Source: Novosphingobium sp.
Lineage (GTDB): Bacteria > Pseudomonadota > Alphaproteobacteria > Sphingomonadales > Sphingomonadaceae
Length of the DNA stretch: 52,351 nt
Direction of reading: 5' to 3'
Assembly (NCBI GenBank): GCA_029247785.1
Contig: JAQWKP010000050.1
Coordinates: forward strand, 1-52,351
The notes under the pieces are model-generated. The model searched no databases. It saw nothing but the letters and a program-made list of their open reading frames with translations, and was not told the DNA's origin. Positions 7,643-15,418 of the stretch are shown here, one piece after another. The stretch's first letter is position 1. The number at the start of each line of letters is the position of its first letter. The position numbers and the translations under genes were made by a program.

Positions 7643-8670
7643 CCCATCGCCCCGCGCTGTTCCATCAGGTCGAGGATGACCTTGCGGTGAAACGGACCGG
7701 CGCGCAGCACGGTCAACGCCAGCACGATTTCGCGATTATGGCCTTCCTCGAAGCTCTTTTCCGACGTCGTCCACAAGGCGCTGGTCTTGACCGCGGTGAA
7801 CAGTCGCCACCAGTCCAATGCCTCGCGATCAATGGTTGTCCCGCTGCCCTGCTCCCAGGTGGCGAGGCCCTCATCGAGCGGGAAATAGCGATCCATCGAC
7901 CACAAGGGATCGAGCGCCCAGGCGATGTCTTCGAGCGGATCGCCAATATGACACATCTCCCAGTCGAGAATTGCGCTGATGCTGCCGTCAGGAAGAAACA
8001 GGAAATTGCCGACGCGATAATCACCATGGACGATCGCGGGATGGGCCGGTTCGGGCGGTGGGTTGGCGCGAAGCCAGCGGATTGCGCCGCGCACGATCGG
8101 TTCGACGATATCTTCGTCCTGGTCGAGCGTTGCTTCCCAATAATCGAGTTCGGCCTGCCAGAATCGATCGCTGGTATCGCCGCTACGCAATCCTGAGTTG
8201 CGCAGCGCTGCGGTGTCCCGCGCGGCCAGCGTGCCGAGATGACGCCAGAAATCGCGCCCGACCCGCTCTGACTTGCCGTCGAAGGGATCATCAGTTCCAT
8301 AGATCATCCCGGGACGGCCCGGCACCATGTCCATGATGAAGAACGGCCGGTCCAGCCAGGCTGGGTCGGCTTCGAGGAAATGCGCTGCCGGGACGGGAAC
8401 GCTGGAATTTGCGAGAGCCTCATAGATCGCGAATTCGACGCCATGCTCGGAGCTGACGACGCCCGCTTCCGGCGCGCGGCGCAAGATGAGGTCCTTGACC
8501 TCTGGCTTGCCATATTCTGACCACTTTGCGTTAAATCGAAAGGTTTCCTGGCTGATTCCGCCGTGGATGCGGGCAAGGGCGCTCACCTGCATGTCGTCGG
8601 CACCGGGTATACGGTGACAGAGGTAATCGGCAATTCGAGTTTCGAGCGGGTCTGGATCGGCCTCAGGCAT
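7639..8670 (-). CDS. Phosphotransferase (APH fold, LvaA/ACAD10-11 kinase-like)
   Basis: A 343-residue aminoglycoside-phosphotransferase/choline-kinase-fold protein. Visible motifs are the N-lobe 'LILRRAPEAGV', the catalytic loop 'IVHGDYRVGNFLF' (Brenner-type HGD with Asn) and the DFG-like 'AILDWEMCHIGDPLEDIAWAL'. This subtype occurs in acyl-CoA gene clusters, not in resistance genes: LvaA and the kinase domains of human ACAD10/11 phosphorylate 4-hydroxyacyl-CoAs so that an acyl-CoA dehydrogenase can eliminate phosphate (family knowledge). The ATG at 8670 overlaps the SDR stop by 8 bases; a TTG at 8685 is a less likely start. No acyl-CoA dehydrogenase partner is visible in this window. Confidence 0.88.
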   Translation of the reverse strand: MPEADPDPLETRIADYLCHRIPGADDMQVSALARIHGGISQETFRFNAKWSEYGKPEVKDLILRRAPEAGVVSSEHGVEFAIYEALANSSVPVPAAHFLEADPAWLDRPFFIMDMVPGRPGMIYGTDDPFDGKSERVGRDFWRHLGTLAARDTAALRNSGLRSGDTSDRFWQAELDYWEATLDQDEDIVEPIVRGAIRWLRANPPPEPAHPAIVHGDYRVGNFLFLPDGSISAILDWEMCHIGDPLEDIAWALDPLWSMDRYFPLDEGLATWEQGSGTTIDREALDWWRLFTAVKTSALWTTSEKSFEEGHNREIVLALTVLRAGPFHRKVILDLMEQRGAMG

Positions 8671-9433
8671 TGGCGGCGCGGTCAATGACCACAGAGGTGC
8701 CGGAGATGTAGCTGGCGCGGTCAGAGGAGAGGAACAGGATAAGGTCGGCGACTTCTTCCACCCTTCCGACGCGGTCCGTGGTGAATTGGTCCCTCGTCAC
8801 GTCCGGGGGTCCGACATGGCTGTAGATGTCGTATACCACGCTGGCCATCGGCGTCTCGATGAGGCCGGGATGTATGGCGTTGACTCTGATGTCATTGCCG
8901 TCGCGGACCCCTTCGAGTGCCGCGCTGCGCGAATAGTGGGCGACCGCCGCCTTGCTCGCGGCGTAGGAGGCCATCAGCGTATTGCCCTTGAGCGATCCGG
9001 TGGATGAGATGTTGACGATTGCCCCGCGTCCGGTCTTGCGCATGAATTTGAGCGCGAGAGCCATGCCGGACAGGACGCCCTCGACATTGATGTCAAAGAT
9101 CGTGCGGTAGTTATCGAGACTCTCGTCTCCGACGCTGTCCTTGAGCGCGATCCCGGCGCAATTGATCATGATGTCGAGCCGGCCGAATTGCGCCTCGATC
9201 CAGTCGCCAAGCGATGCCCATTCGTCCTCGCTCGTCACGTCAAGTGCGCGCGCCGTGCCGCCGATTTGCTCCGCTGCCGCCTGGGCGCCCGCCAGATCAC
9301 GGTCGAGCAGGATCACTGAGGCACCGGCACCGGCTAATGCCGCTGCCGCGGCCTTGCCGATTCCTCCAGCCGCTCCGGTTACCGCGGCGACCTTGTCTGT
9401 AAGGTCGATCCAGCCTTCAGGCGTGCCTCCCAT
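8663..9433 (-). CDS. SDR family NAD(P)-dependent oxidoreductase
   Basis: A 256-residue classical short-chain dehydrogenase: nucleotide motif 'TGAAGGIGKA' (about residues 19-28), 'NCAGIA' near 90, catalytic Ser in 'NISSTGS', Tyr and Lys in 'SYAASKAAV' (about 160), and a C-terminal 'GTSVVIDRAANA'. The acidic 'LLDRD' after the second strand points to NAD(H). It should interconvert a hydroxyl and a keto group on a pathway intermediate. In the operon it sits between the thiolase (11 bases upstream) and the kinase, so an LvaD-like reduction of a 4-keto acyl-CoA, or oxidation of a beta-hydroxyacyl-CoA for the thiolase, are both reasonable. GAGGGA precedes the ATG. Confidence 0.9.
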   Translation of the reverse strand: MGGTPEGWIDLTDKVAAVTGAAGGIGKAAAAALAGAGASVILLDRDLAGAQAAAEQIGGTARALDVTSEDEWASLGDWIEAQFGRLDIMINCAGIALKDSVGDESLDNYRTIFDINVEGVLSGMALALKFMRKTGRGAIVNISSTGSLKGNTLMASYAASKAAVAHYSRSAALEGVRDGNDIRVNAIHPGLIETPMASVVYDIYSHVGPPDVTRDQFTTDRVGRVEEVADLILFLSSDRASYISGTSVVIDRAANA

Positions 9434-9444
9434 GCGCCGGTCCC

Positions 9445-10584
9445 TCAGGCCTTCTCGAGGATATGCACGCCTGTCGCCGCGCCAAAGCCGAGCACATGGG
9501 CGAGGCCGATCTTTGCGCCTTCCACCTGCCGCGCTCCAGCTTCTCCGCGCAGATGCTCAACGATCTCGACCATATTGGCGACACCGGTCGCGCCGATCGG
9601 ATGGCCCTTGGATAGAAGTCCACCCGATACATTGACCGGAATCCTGCCGCCCAGCGTCGCATCGCCGCTGTCGATCATCCGTCCGGCTTCGCCTTCCGCA
9701 CAAAGGCCGAGATTCTCGTAATGTAGGATTTCGGCGGTGGCGAAACAATCGTGCAGCTCAACCAGGTCGAGGTCATCCGGGCCGAGACCTGCCATCTCAT
9801 AGGCCTGCTTGGCAGCGATCTTTGTTACCGAATTGGCGTCGAACATTACCGGGTTACGCGGCTCGTAGGGATCGCTGGTGAGTGCCGATGCTCTGACCTT
9901 GACTGCGCGCGACAGCCCCAGTTCCTTGGCCTTCTTTTCCGAGACCAGCACCACGGCTGCTGCGCCATCGACATTGGCCGAGCACATCAGCTTGGTCAGA
10001 GGATAGGCGATCATCTCGCTTGCCAGCACTTCGTCCAGCGGCGTTTCATTGCGGTAAACCGCCTTGGGATTCATCGTTGCATGGTGGTGGTTCTTGACCG
10101 CGACCTGCGCAAATTGCTCGATTGTCGTGCCGTATTTCTCGGCATGGACCATACCCGCTTCGGCAAACACGGCTGGCATCGAGCCGGATCCGAACAGGCC
10201 TTCGGGCGAGGGGCCGTCTGTCGGCGCACCGCCCAGCATGCCGCGCGGGTTTTTCTCTGTGCCGACAGCCAGCACGGCGTCGTAAATCCCGGCCTTGATC
10301 CCGACCCATGCCTCACGCACCGCTGTCGCGCCTGAGGCACAGGCATTGGAAACATTGATGCAGGGAATGCCGGTCTGGCCGATCTGCTTGAGCACCTGCT
10401 GGCCGATCATCGATGCGGCGTTGAAGCTGGACGAGGCGTAAATTGCGCCCATGTCCTTGATGGTCAGGCCAGCATCATCCAGCGCGAGCAGAGAGGCTTC
10501 TGCGGCAAGCTGGCCGGGTGTTTTGTCAGGATAGCGCCCAAAAGCAATCATGTCCGCGCCAACGATATAGACATCGCTCATCAT
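9445..10584 (-). CDS. Thiolase (SCP-x/lipid-transfer type acetyl-CoA acyltransferase)
   Basis: A 379-residue thiolase with an intact active site: nucleophilic Cys in 'NACASGA' (about residue 81), 'VELHDCFA' near 280, and His in 'GHPIGATG' near 335. The ending 'LAHVLGFGAATG' is typical of SCP-x-like thiolases, which act on branched or steroid-like beta-ketoacyl-CoAs. It cleaves a beta-ketoacyl-CoA with CoA to release acetyl-CoA or propionyl-CoA. The start codon at 10584 (ATGATG, with AAGGAG upstream) overlaps the stop of the DUF35 gene, mirroring the second thiolase/DUF35 pair of this operon but in reverse gene order. Confidence 0.92.
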   Translation of the reverse strand: MMSDVYIVGADMIAFGRYPDKTPGQLAAEASLLALDDAGLTIKDMGAIYASSSFNAASMIGQQVLKQIGQTGIPCINVSNACASGATAVREAWVGIKAGIYDAVLAVGTEKNPRGMLGGAPTDGPSPEGLFGSGSMPAVFAEAGMVHAEKYGTTIEQFAQVAVKNHHHATMNPKAVYRNETPLDEVLASEMIAYPLTKLMCSANVDGAAAVVLVSEKKAKELGLSRAVKVRASALTSDPYEPRNPVMFDANSVTKIAAKQAYEMAGLGPDDLDLVELHDCFATAEILHYENLGLCAEGEAGRMIDSGDATLGGRIPVNVSGGLLSKGHPIGATGVANMVEIVEHLRGEAGARQVEGAKIGLAHVLGFGAATGVHILEKA

Positions 10585-11009
10585 GCATCTCCTTCGGGGA
10601 TGAAATGGAAACCAATATAGGGCGCGCCTTCCTTGTCGCGCGCGCCGCCGGCGTCGTCGAACACCAGCTTGAGGCGCATGCCCTGGTGCAGTGAATCGTG
10701 GTCTGCGCCGATCACCGTGCCTTTCAGCGTCAGCCCGCCGTCAAGATCGACGATGGCCGAGACGAAAGGAACTTCGATTCCAGGATAACTGCGATAGACC
10801 ACAGACCAGGTCCACAGCGCGCCAGCCTCGGGCGATCGAAACGCTTGGGGAGATTGACGCGAGCCGCAGGCACGGCAGCCGATGGTCTGTTCCGTCACTA
10901 CCGCATCGCAGTCACCGCAGCGAAAAGCCTCAATGTTCGGTGCTCCATCGGGACCGACCCGAACAGTGATATGCGCTGGTTTGGGAAGCGTCGCCGTGTC
11001 ACTAGCCAA
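10581..11009 (-). CDS. Zn-ribbon / OB-fold (DUF35) protein, first gene of the acyl-CoA operon
   Basis: A 142-residue protein with zinc-ribbon pairs 'CGDCDAV' and 'CRACGS' (about residues 31-52) and an OB fold ending 'APYIGFHFIPEG'. It is a DUF35 family member, expected to bind the thiolase encoded immediately downstream. The start is a TTG at 11009 supported by AGGAGAAA about eight bases upstream; no ATG or GTG fits better. As the first gene of the minus-strand operon it lies 219 bases from the divergent SDR gene at 11229, so the operon promoter should be in that interval. Confidence 0.88.
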   Translation of the reverse strand: MASDTATLPKPAHITVRVGPDGAPNIEAFRCGDCDAVVTEQTIGCRACGSRQSPQAFRSPEAGALWTWSVVYRSYPGIEVPFVSAIVDLDGGLTLKGTVIGADHDSLHQGMRLKLVFDDAGGARDKEGAPYIGFHFIPEGDA

Positions 11010-11228
11010 TGTCGTTTCTCCTGCTCAATCTGGCGTGGCCCGGTCTAGCCCGGCTTTGCGCGACGAAGCAATGAATATCACGCGTTGCATTAGGTTTTGG
11101 GCTGTCTGGAAGCATGCCATGAAGCGGATATTTCTACTCGCGCTTGATCGATGTCATGCTAGTGTCGAGCGATAGGTTGCAAACCACAGGTGCAAGCTGA
11201 TTGCGCCGGGAACGAGACCGGGAGAGTT
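11010..11228. promoter_or_regulatory. Divergent promoter region between the acyl-CoA operon and the SDR-dioxygenase operon
   Basis: This 219-base interval separates the DUF35 gene (minus strand) from the SDR gene (plus strand), so it must carry the promoters for both unless a long leader exists. A stretch around 11085-11140 is clearly poorer in GC than its surroundings. A short inverted repeat, TTGCA-N9-TGCAA, lies around 11177-11195, close to the plus-strand start, and could be part of an operator. I do not see a convincing pair of -35/-10 boxes. Confidence 0.45.
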
Positions 11229-12002
11229 ATGGCAGAAAATCGGGCAGATGCCGGTGGCGGCATTCTGGAAGGCAAGGTTGCGGTGATAACCGGCGCGGGA
11301 CAGGGCATCGGTCGGGCCTGCGTCGATGTTTTTCTGCGCGAAGGGGCGAAGGTGCTCGCGGTAGATTTCAGCGGAGTGCAGGATAAGGTTGCTGCGGAAT
11401 GCGGCCCCAATTGCGTGCCGTTCCACGCCGATGTCAGCAAGGAGGATGAGATCGAGGCGATGTACGCTGCCGCGATCGATGCGTTCGGCCGGGTCGATGC
11501 CTCGGTTCAGGTCGCGGGCACACAGGGCGGCCGGACCGGGCCCGAATTTACCGCCGAGGAATATGATCTGATGACCGCGACCAATCTGCGCGGCGTGATG
11601 TTCTGCATCAAGCATGCTGCGCGGGCGATCAAGCAGAGCGGCGGCGGTGGTTCGATCATGACCTATACTTCTGTTGCCGGGATCGGGGCCGAGCAAATGG
11701 CGCCAATTCCCTATACTGCGGCCAAGACGGCGGTACACGGCGTCAGCCGGGTGTTCGCGATCGACTACGCGCCGGACAATATCCGCGTGAACGTGATTGC
11801 CTGCGGTTTTACCAAGACCGAAATGATGGATGGGATGGACGCCGATACGCTAGCGCATATGGAAGCCAAGCCATTGCTGGGCCGGGCTGCAACGCCGCGC
11901 GAACAGGCCGAAGTTGCCGCTTTTCTCGCCTCTGACCGTTCGTCCTACATCACCGGCACGGTGATCCCGGTCGATGGCGGGTGGACAGCGCGGCTGGTTT
12001 GA
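11229..12002 (+). CDS. SDR family oxidoreductase
   Basis: A 257-residue short-chain dehydrogenase with 'TGAGQGIGRA' at about residues 18-27, 'VAGTQG' in place of the usual NAG motif near 95, Ser in 'TYTSVAGIG', Tyr-Lys in 'PYTAAKTAV' near 160, and the C-terminal 'GTVIPVDGGWTARL'. The Asp in 'LAVDFS' suggests NAD(H) use. The ATG at 11229 is preceded by GGGAGAG; the longer frame starting at a GTG upstream is rejected. First gene of a three-gene + strand set with a dioxygenase and a cupin, divergent from the thiolase operon. Probably oxidises an alcohol or reduces a ketone of the same substrate family. Confidence 0.9.
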   Translation: MAENRADAGGGILEGKVAVITGAGQGIGRACVDVFLREGAKVLAVDFSGVQDKVAAECGPNCVPFHADVSKEDEIEAMYAAAIDAFGRVDASVQVAGTQGGRTGPEFTAEEYDLMTATNLRGVMFCIKHAARAIKQSGGGGSIMTYTSVAGIGAEQMAPIPYTAAKTAVHGVSRVFAIDYAPDNIRVNVIACGFTKTEMMDGMDADTLAHMEAKPLLGRAATPREQAEVAAFLASDRSSYITGTVIPVDGGWTARLV

Positions 12003-12051
12003 AATTGACGTCTGGCAGGGAACTGCCGGGCACGAAAACGGAGAAATTGCG

Positions 12052-12921
12052 ATGAGTGCCAATATCACGATTGACCGGATTACCGGGAGTATCGGAGCGG
12101 TGATCGGCGGGGTTGACCTGTGCAATCCGCTTCCCGGGGAGACGGTCGAAACATTGCATCAGGGAATCCTCGATCATGGCGTGATCTTCTTTCGCGACCA
12201 GGACATCACGATGGAGCAATATTGGCGCTTCATGGAGAATTTCGGCCAACCCCATAAGGAGGAATCGACCGGAACCGATGATGACGGGCCCGAGGATGTG
12301 CAGACCGGCGACCTGAGCTTCACGCGCTATGCCACCGCTGTGTGGCATGCCGATACCACTTCGCTGGCGCAACCGCCGATCGCGACGGCCCTGCGCGCGG
12401 TGGAGGTTCCGCCATTCGGCGGCGACACTTGCTGGTTGAACACGACCGCGGCGTGGGATGCGCTGGACGAGCCTATGAAGAAAATGCTCGATGGGCTGAC
12501 AGCGGTCCATTCGATCCAGGACACCGTAGAGCGGATGGCGGAATATGCCGGCGCCTTCTTCGAAGGCTATTCCTCGCGCAATGAATTTGAGCAGGTCCAT
12601 CCGGTGGTGCTCACTCACCCGGAAACAGGCCGCAAATCGCTGTATGTAAGCGAATGTTTTACCACTAGGATCGTCGAACTCGACAAGCTCGCGAGCCAGG
12701 CTGTGCTGGGTTACCTGTTCAAGCATACCCAGCGACCGGATTTCTCCATGCGGTGGAAATGGGCGCAGAACGACATGTGCATCTGGGACAACCGTTCGAC
12801 CCAGCATTTCGCGGTGCCTGATTACGAAAGCTCGCGGCAAATGCAGCGTGTTGTCATCGCCGGGGTGAAGCCGGGTGAATATTCGGAGCTGAAGCCTGTC
12901 AGCAAGGCACGCGCCGCCTGA
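12052..12921 (+). CDS. TauD/TfdA family Fe(II)/2-oxoglutarate-dependent dioxygenase
   Basis: A 289-residue TauD/TfdA-type dioxygenase. Iron ligands are visible as His99 and Asp101 in 'VWHADTT' and a distal His in 'NRSTQHFAV' near 254; the Arg of 'SSRQMQRVVI' near 270 should bind 2-oxoglutarate. The N terminus 'GAVIGGVDLCNPL' and 'GVIFFRDQDI' are family hallmarks. It hydroxylates an unactivated carbon, which in aryloxyalkanoate, sulfonate or terpenoid degradation triggers C-O, C-S or ring cleavage. The ATG at 12052 has GGAGAAA upstream. It lies 49 bases after the SDR stop. The substrate is unknown. Confidence 0.9.
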   Translation: MSANITIDRITGSIGAVIGGVDLCNPLPGETVETLHQGILDHGVIFFRDQDITMEQYWRFMENFGQPHKEESTGTDDDGPEDVQTGDLSFTRYATAVWHADTTSLAQPPIATALRAVEVPPFGGDTCWLNTTAAWDALDEPMKKMLDGLTAVHSIQDTVERMAEYAGAFFEGYSSRNEFEQVHPVVLTHPETGRKSLYVSECFTTRIVELDKLASQAVLGYLFKHTQRPDFSMRWKWAQNDMCIWDNRSTQHFAVPDYESSRQMQRVVIAGVKPGEYSELKPVSKARAA

Positions 12922-12991
12922 GCACCAACTCGCCACCTAAGCGACACAAGGTCGTCACCAGCGCGACACATAATATCCAGGAGAGTTGCCA

Positions 12992-13834
12992 ATGAATGCT
13001 CCCGTACGTTCCATGGTCCCGGACGGACCGTTTCTTGTCGAAGATGTAGCTCCGGGCGTGATCCAGCGTCGGCTTTATCCCGGTGGCAAGCTCGGTCCCG
13101 ACGAGATCACTCGAAACGACATTCCGGGTGGCCAGACCTGGAGCGAGATCGTCATGCTCGGCGACGAGACCGATGATTTCATCATGGGCCTGCCCGATAT
13201 CCGCATGCCGCCTAACCAGCTCTGGCCGATGCACTGGCACGATTGCTGGACGGTGGTGGTCGCGCTCGAGGGCAAGTGCCTGGTCGGTGACTGGTATATG
13301 GAAGAGGGCGACGTCTTCATCGCTGCGCCTTCGATCGAATATGGCCCGCTCCTGATCGGTCCGATGGGCTGTCGTTTACTTGAGGTATTTGGTGACATGG
13401 CACTGTCGCCGGGCGGCTATGGCCCGGAATACAGGGACCACCCTACGCTGCAGATGGGCAACCATGTCATCATGCCGCGCGAGGGTGTCAACAAGCGCAA
13501 TGAAGGGCATAGCTGCCTAACGGTGGAAGGCACCGAGGGCATGTGGAAGAGCAAGCTGGAGCCGGGCTGGAGCTGGGACCTGGGCGATCCCGACGATCCC
13601 AATCGCGGCGTCATGAAGGACACGCGGCTTGCGGCAGGTGAAACCATGCCAGCCACTGAGCGTGGCGATTGGTATGCCGCGCTGGTACTTGGCGGATCGG
13701 CTAATGTTGCCGGCAAGAGTGTTGTCAAGGATGACGTGATCCTGGCGGAGCGGGGCAGCACGGTGCCGGAAATGACTGCCGGGGCCGATGGCATTCACCT
13801 GCTTGAGCATTTCCGAACTACGCGGGCGCTTTAA
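12992..13834 (+). CDS. Cupin-fold protein with two cupin-like halves
   Basis: A 280-residue protein. The first half carries a probable metal-binding cupin motif 'WPMHWHDCWTVVV' (about residues 80-92) followed by 'GDVFIAAPSIEYGP'; the second half repeats a cupin-like pattern ('LAAGETMPATERGDWYAALVLGG' region, about 210-235) with fewer His residues. It has no signal peptide. It could be a ring-cleavage dioxygenase-like enzyme, an isomerase or a binding protein; the family assignment does not settle this. The ATG at 12992 is supported by AGGAGA just upstream. It follows the dioxygenase by 70 bases and ends the operon, converging with the outer-membrane channel gene. Confidence 0.75.
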   Translation: MNAPVRSMVPDGPFLVEDVAPGVIQRRLYPGGKLGPDEITRNDIPGGQTWSEIVMLGDETDDFIMGLPDIRMPPNQLWPMHWHDCWTVVVALEGKCLVGDWYMEEGDVFIAAPSIEYGPLLIGPMGCRLLEVFGDMALSPGGYGPEYRDHPTLQMGNHVIMPREGVNKRNEGHSCLTVEGTEGMWKSKLEPGWSWDLGDPDDPNRGVMKDTRLAAGETMPATERGDWYAALVLGGSANVAGKSVVKDDVILAERGSTVPEMTAGADGIHLLEHFRTTRAL

Positions 13835-13871
13835 TCGGCCTGAAATCCTCCACGGGTCGGGGAGAATCGGG

Positions 13872-15326
13872 CTATTCGGCCGTCTCCGCGATACTCGTCA
13901 TCCAGCCGCCCGCCGTGGCGACATACATGCGTGCGACATTCTGGAATTGGCGTGTCTTTGCCTCAAGCAGGGCCAGCCGCGCCTGCTGGTAGGAACGGTT
14001 TGCGTCGATCACCTGCAGGATGCCGCTATTGCCGACCTGAAAGCTGCGGCGCGACAGGTGGAGCGAGCGCTGGGCGATGTCGGATGAGTGCTGCCGGGCG
14101 GCAAGCGCGGCGCTATCGGTTTCGAAGGCTGACAACAGCCCGGAAACCTGACCGAACGAGTCCAGCACCACTTGCTGGTAAGTCTCGGCGGCAGCGCGGG
14201 CCTCTGCTTCTGCGGCGCGCTTGTTGGCGCGCAGGGTTCCGCCGTGAAAGATCGGCGCGGTGAGGCCTGAAAACAGGTCGAAGCCGGTAAACCGGCCGCT
14301 GAAAAGATTTCCGGCATTGGAGCTAGATTGGGTCAGGCTCGCGCCGATCGTGATGTTGGGATAGAGTTCGGCTGTAGCGATGCCGATTGCTGCGGTGGCG
14401 GCGTGCAGGCGCGCCTCGGCTTGCTGGATGTCGGGCCGCTTGCGGACCAGGCTGGAGGGCAAGGCGACCGGCACCTGTTCGGGCAGCGCGAACTGCTCCA
14501 GCGAGTAATCGGTCGGACCCAGCTCGCCGGGCGAGGTGCCCAGCAATACTGCAAGCATCGCCCGTCCTTCGGCAAGCTGCTGTTCGAGGCCCGGCAGGTC
14601 AGCCTGGTCGCGCGCCAGCTCGCCCTGCGCGCTGAGCACTTCGACCAGGGTTCCCGCTCCAGCTCTCTCACGCGCTTCGGTCAGCGATACATTGCGTTGG
14701 GATTCGGTCAGCAGCGTCTGTTCGGTGGCGATGCGATCGTTGAGTGCGGCAATCGCCAGTACCTGCGCGACGACCCTGCCGGCGATCACGAGATGTGCAG
14801 CTTCGGTTTCGCGAGCGGTGGCCTCGGCCTGTGCGGCGGCTTGCTCGACGGCGCGGCGATTGCGGCCGAACAGGTCGAGATCATAGCTGACGCCGCCGCC
14901 GACAGTGTAAAGGTCGAATTCTGGGTTGCCGATGTTGAAAGTGGTGCCGGGAGCGGCGAAGCGATTTCCCAGACCGATCGCCGAAAGGTTGACCTGCTGG
15001 TAGCTCGCCCGCGCATTGGCATCGACTTGCGGGAGCGTCCTGCCAATCATCGCGGCGATCCGCTCTTGCGCGGCTTTCAGCGTCGCGCGGCTCGCCGCCA
15101 GGCTGTGGTTGCGCTGCATCGCGATGTCGACCAGCGCGTCGAGCTCAGTGGACCCAAAGCCCTTCCACCATTCGGGTTGCGGCCCCTCGCCAAGCACAGC
15201 GCGCTCGCCGCCCCTGCTGGCATAGCTCGCGTCTGGACCAGGCAGTGCGGGCTCGACGAAATCAGGCCCGACGGCTGTGCAGGCACCTAGCAGCAAGAGA
15301 GGAGCGAAATGGGCGATTCGGTGCAT
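13872..15326 (-). CDS. Outer-membrane efflux channel lipoprotein (OprM/NodT family)
   Basis: A 484-residue TolC-superfamily protein. The N terminus is a lipoprotein signal ending in the lipobox 'LLGAC' (Cys about 16), followed by 'AVGPDFVEPALP', the usual start of NodT/OprM proteins, then 'WWKGFGSTELDALVDIA'. Long helical segments and the two-fold repeat pattern are present ('LPSSLVRKRPDIQQAEARLHAA', near 300). It forms the outer-membrane exit duct of a tripartite pump. GGAG precedes the ATG at 15326. It lies 92 bases downstream of the EmrA-like adaptor on the same strand, so the two form an operon. The inner-membrane pump is not adjacent; an EmrB-like gene lies at 31541. Confidence 0.93.
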   Translation of the reverse strand: MHRIAHFAPLLLLGACTAVGPDFVEPALPGPDASYASRGGERAVLGEGPQPEWWKGFGSTELDALVDIAMQRNHSLAASRATLKAAQERIAAMIGRTLPQVDANARASYQQVNLSAIGLGNRFAAPGTTFNIGNPEFDLYTVGGGVSYDLDLFGRNRRAVEQAAAQAEATARETEAAHLVIAGRVVAQVLAIAALNDRIATEQTLLTESQRNVSLTEARERAGAGTLVEVLSAQGELARDQADLPGLEQQLAEGRAMLAVLLGTSPGELGPTDYSLEQFALPEQVPVALPSSLVRKRPDIQQAEARLHAATAAIGIATAELYPNITIGASLTQSSSNAGNLFSGRFTGFDLFSGLTAPIFHGGTLRANKRAAEAEARAAAETYQQVVLDSFGQVSGLLSAFETDSAALAARQHSSDIAQRSLHLSRRSFQVGNSGILQVIDANRSYQQARLALLEAKTRQFQNVARMYVATAGGWMTSIAETAE

Positions 15327-15418
15327 GGTTTACTCCATAGCCGCGATTGGATCGTCTGTATTGCGCCGCTTCCCCTCGCGCGAAAGCGGCATGGGCGGCA
15401 TCATCGCGAAAGTCACGG

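Noticed and set aside
7639..8670. Aminoglycoside resistance phosphotransferase
   Set aside because: The subtype and the surrounding acyl-CoA genes point to a metabolic kinase of the LvaA/ACAD10-11 type.
14328..15290. Plus-strand frame of 320 codons opposite the OprM-like channel
   Set aside because: Antisense shadow of the channel gene; Gly/Arg/Gln-rich with no recognisable domain.
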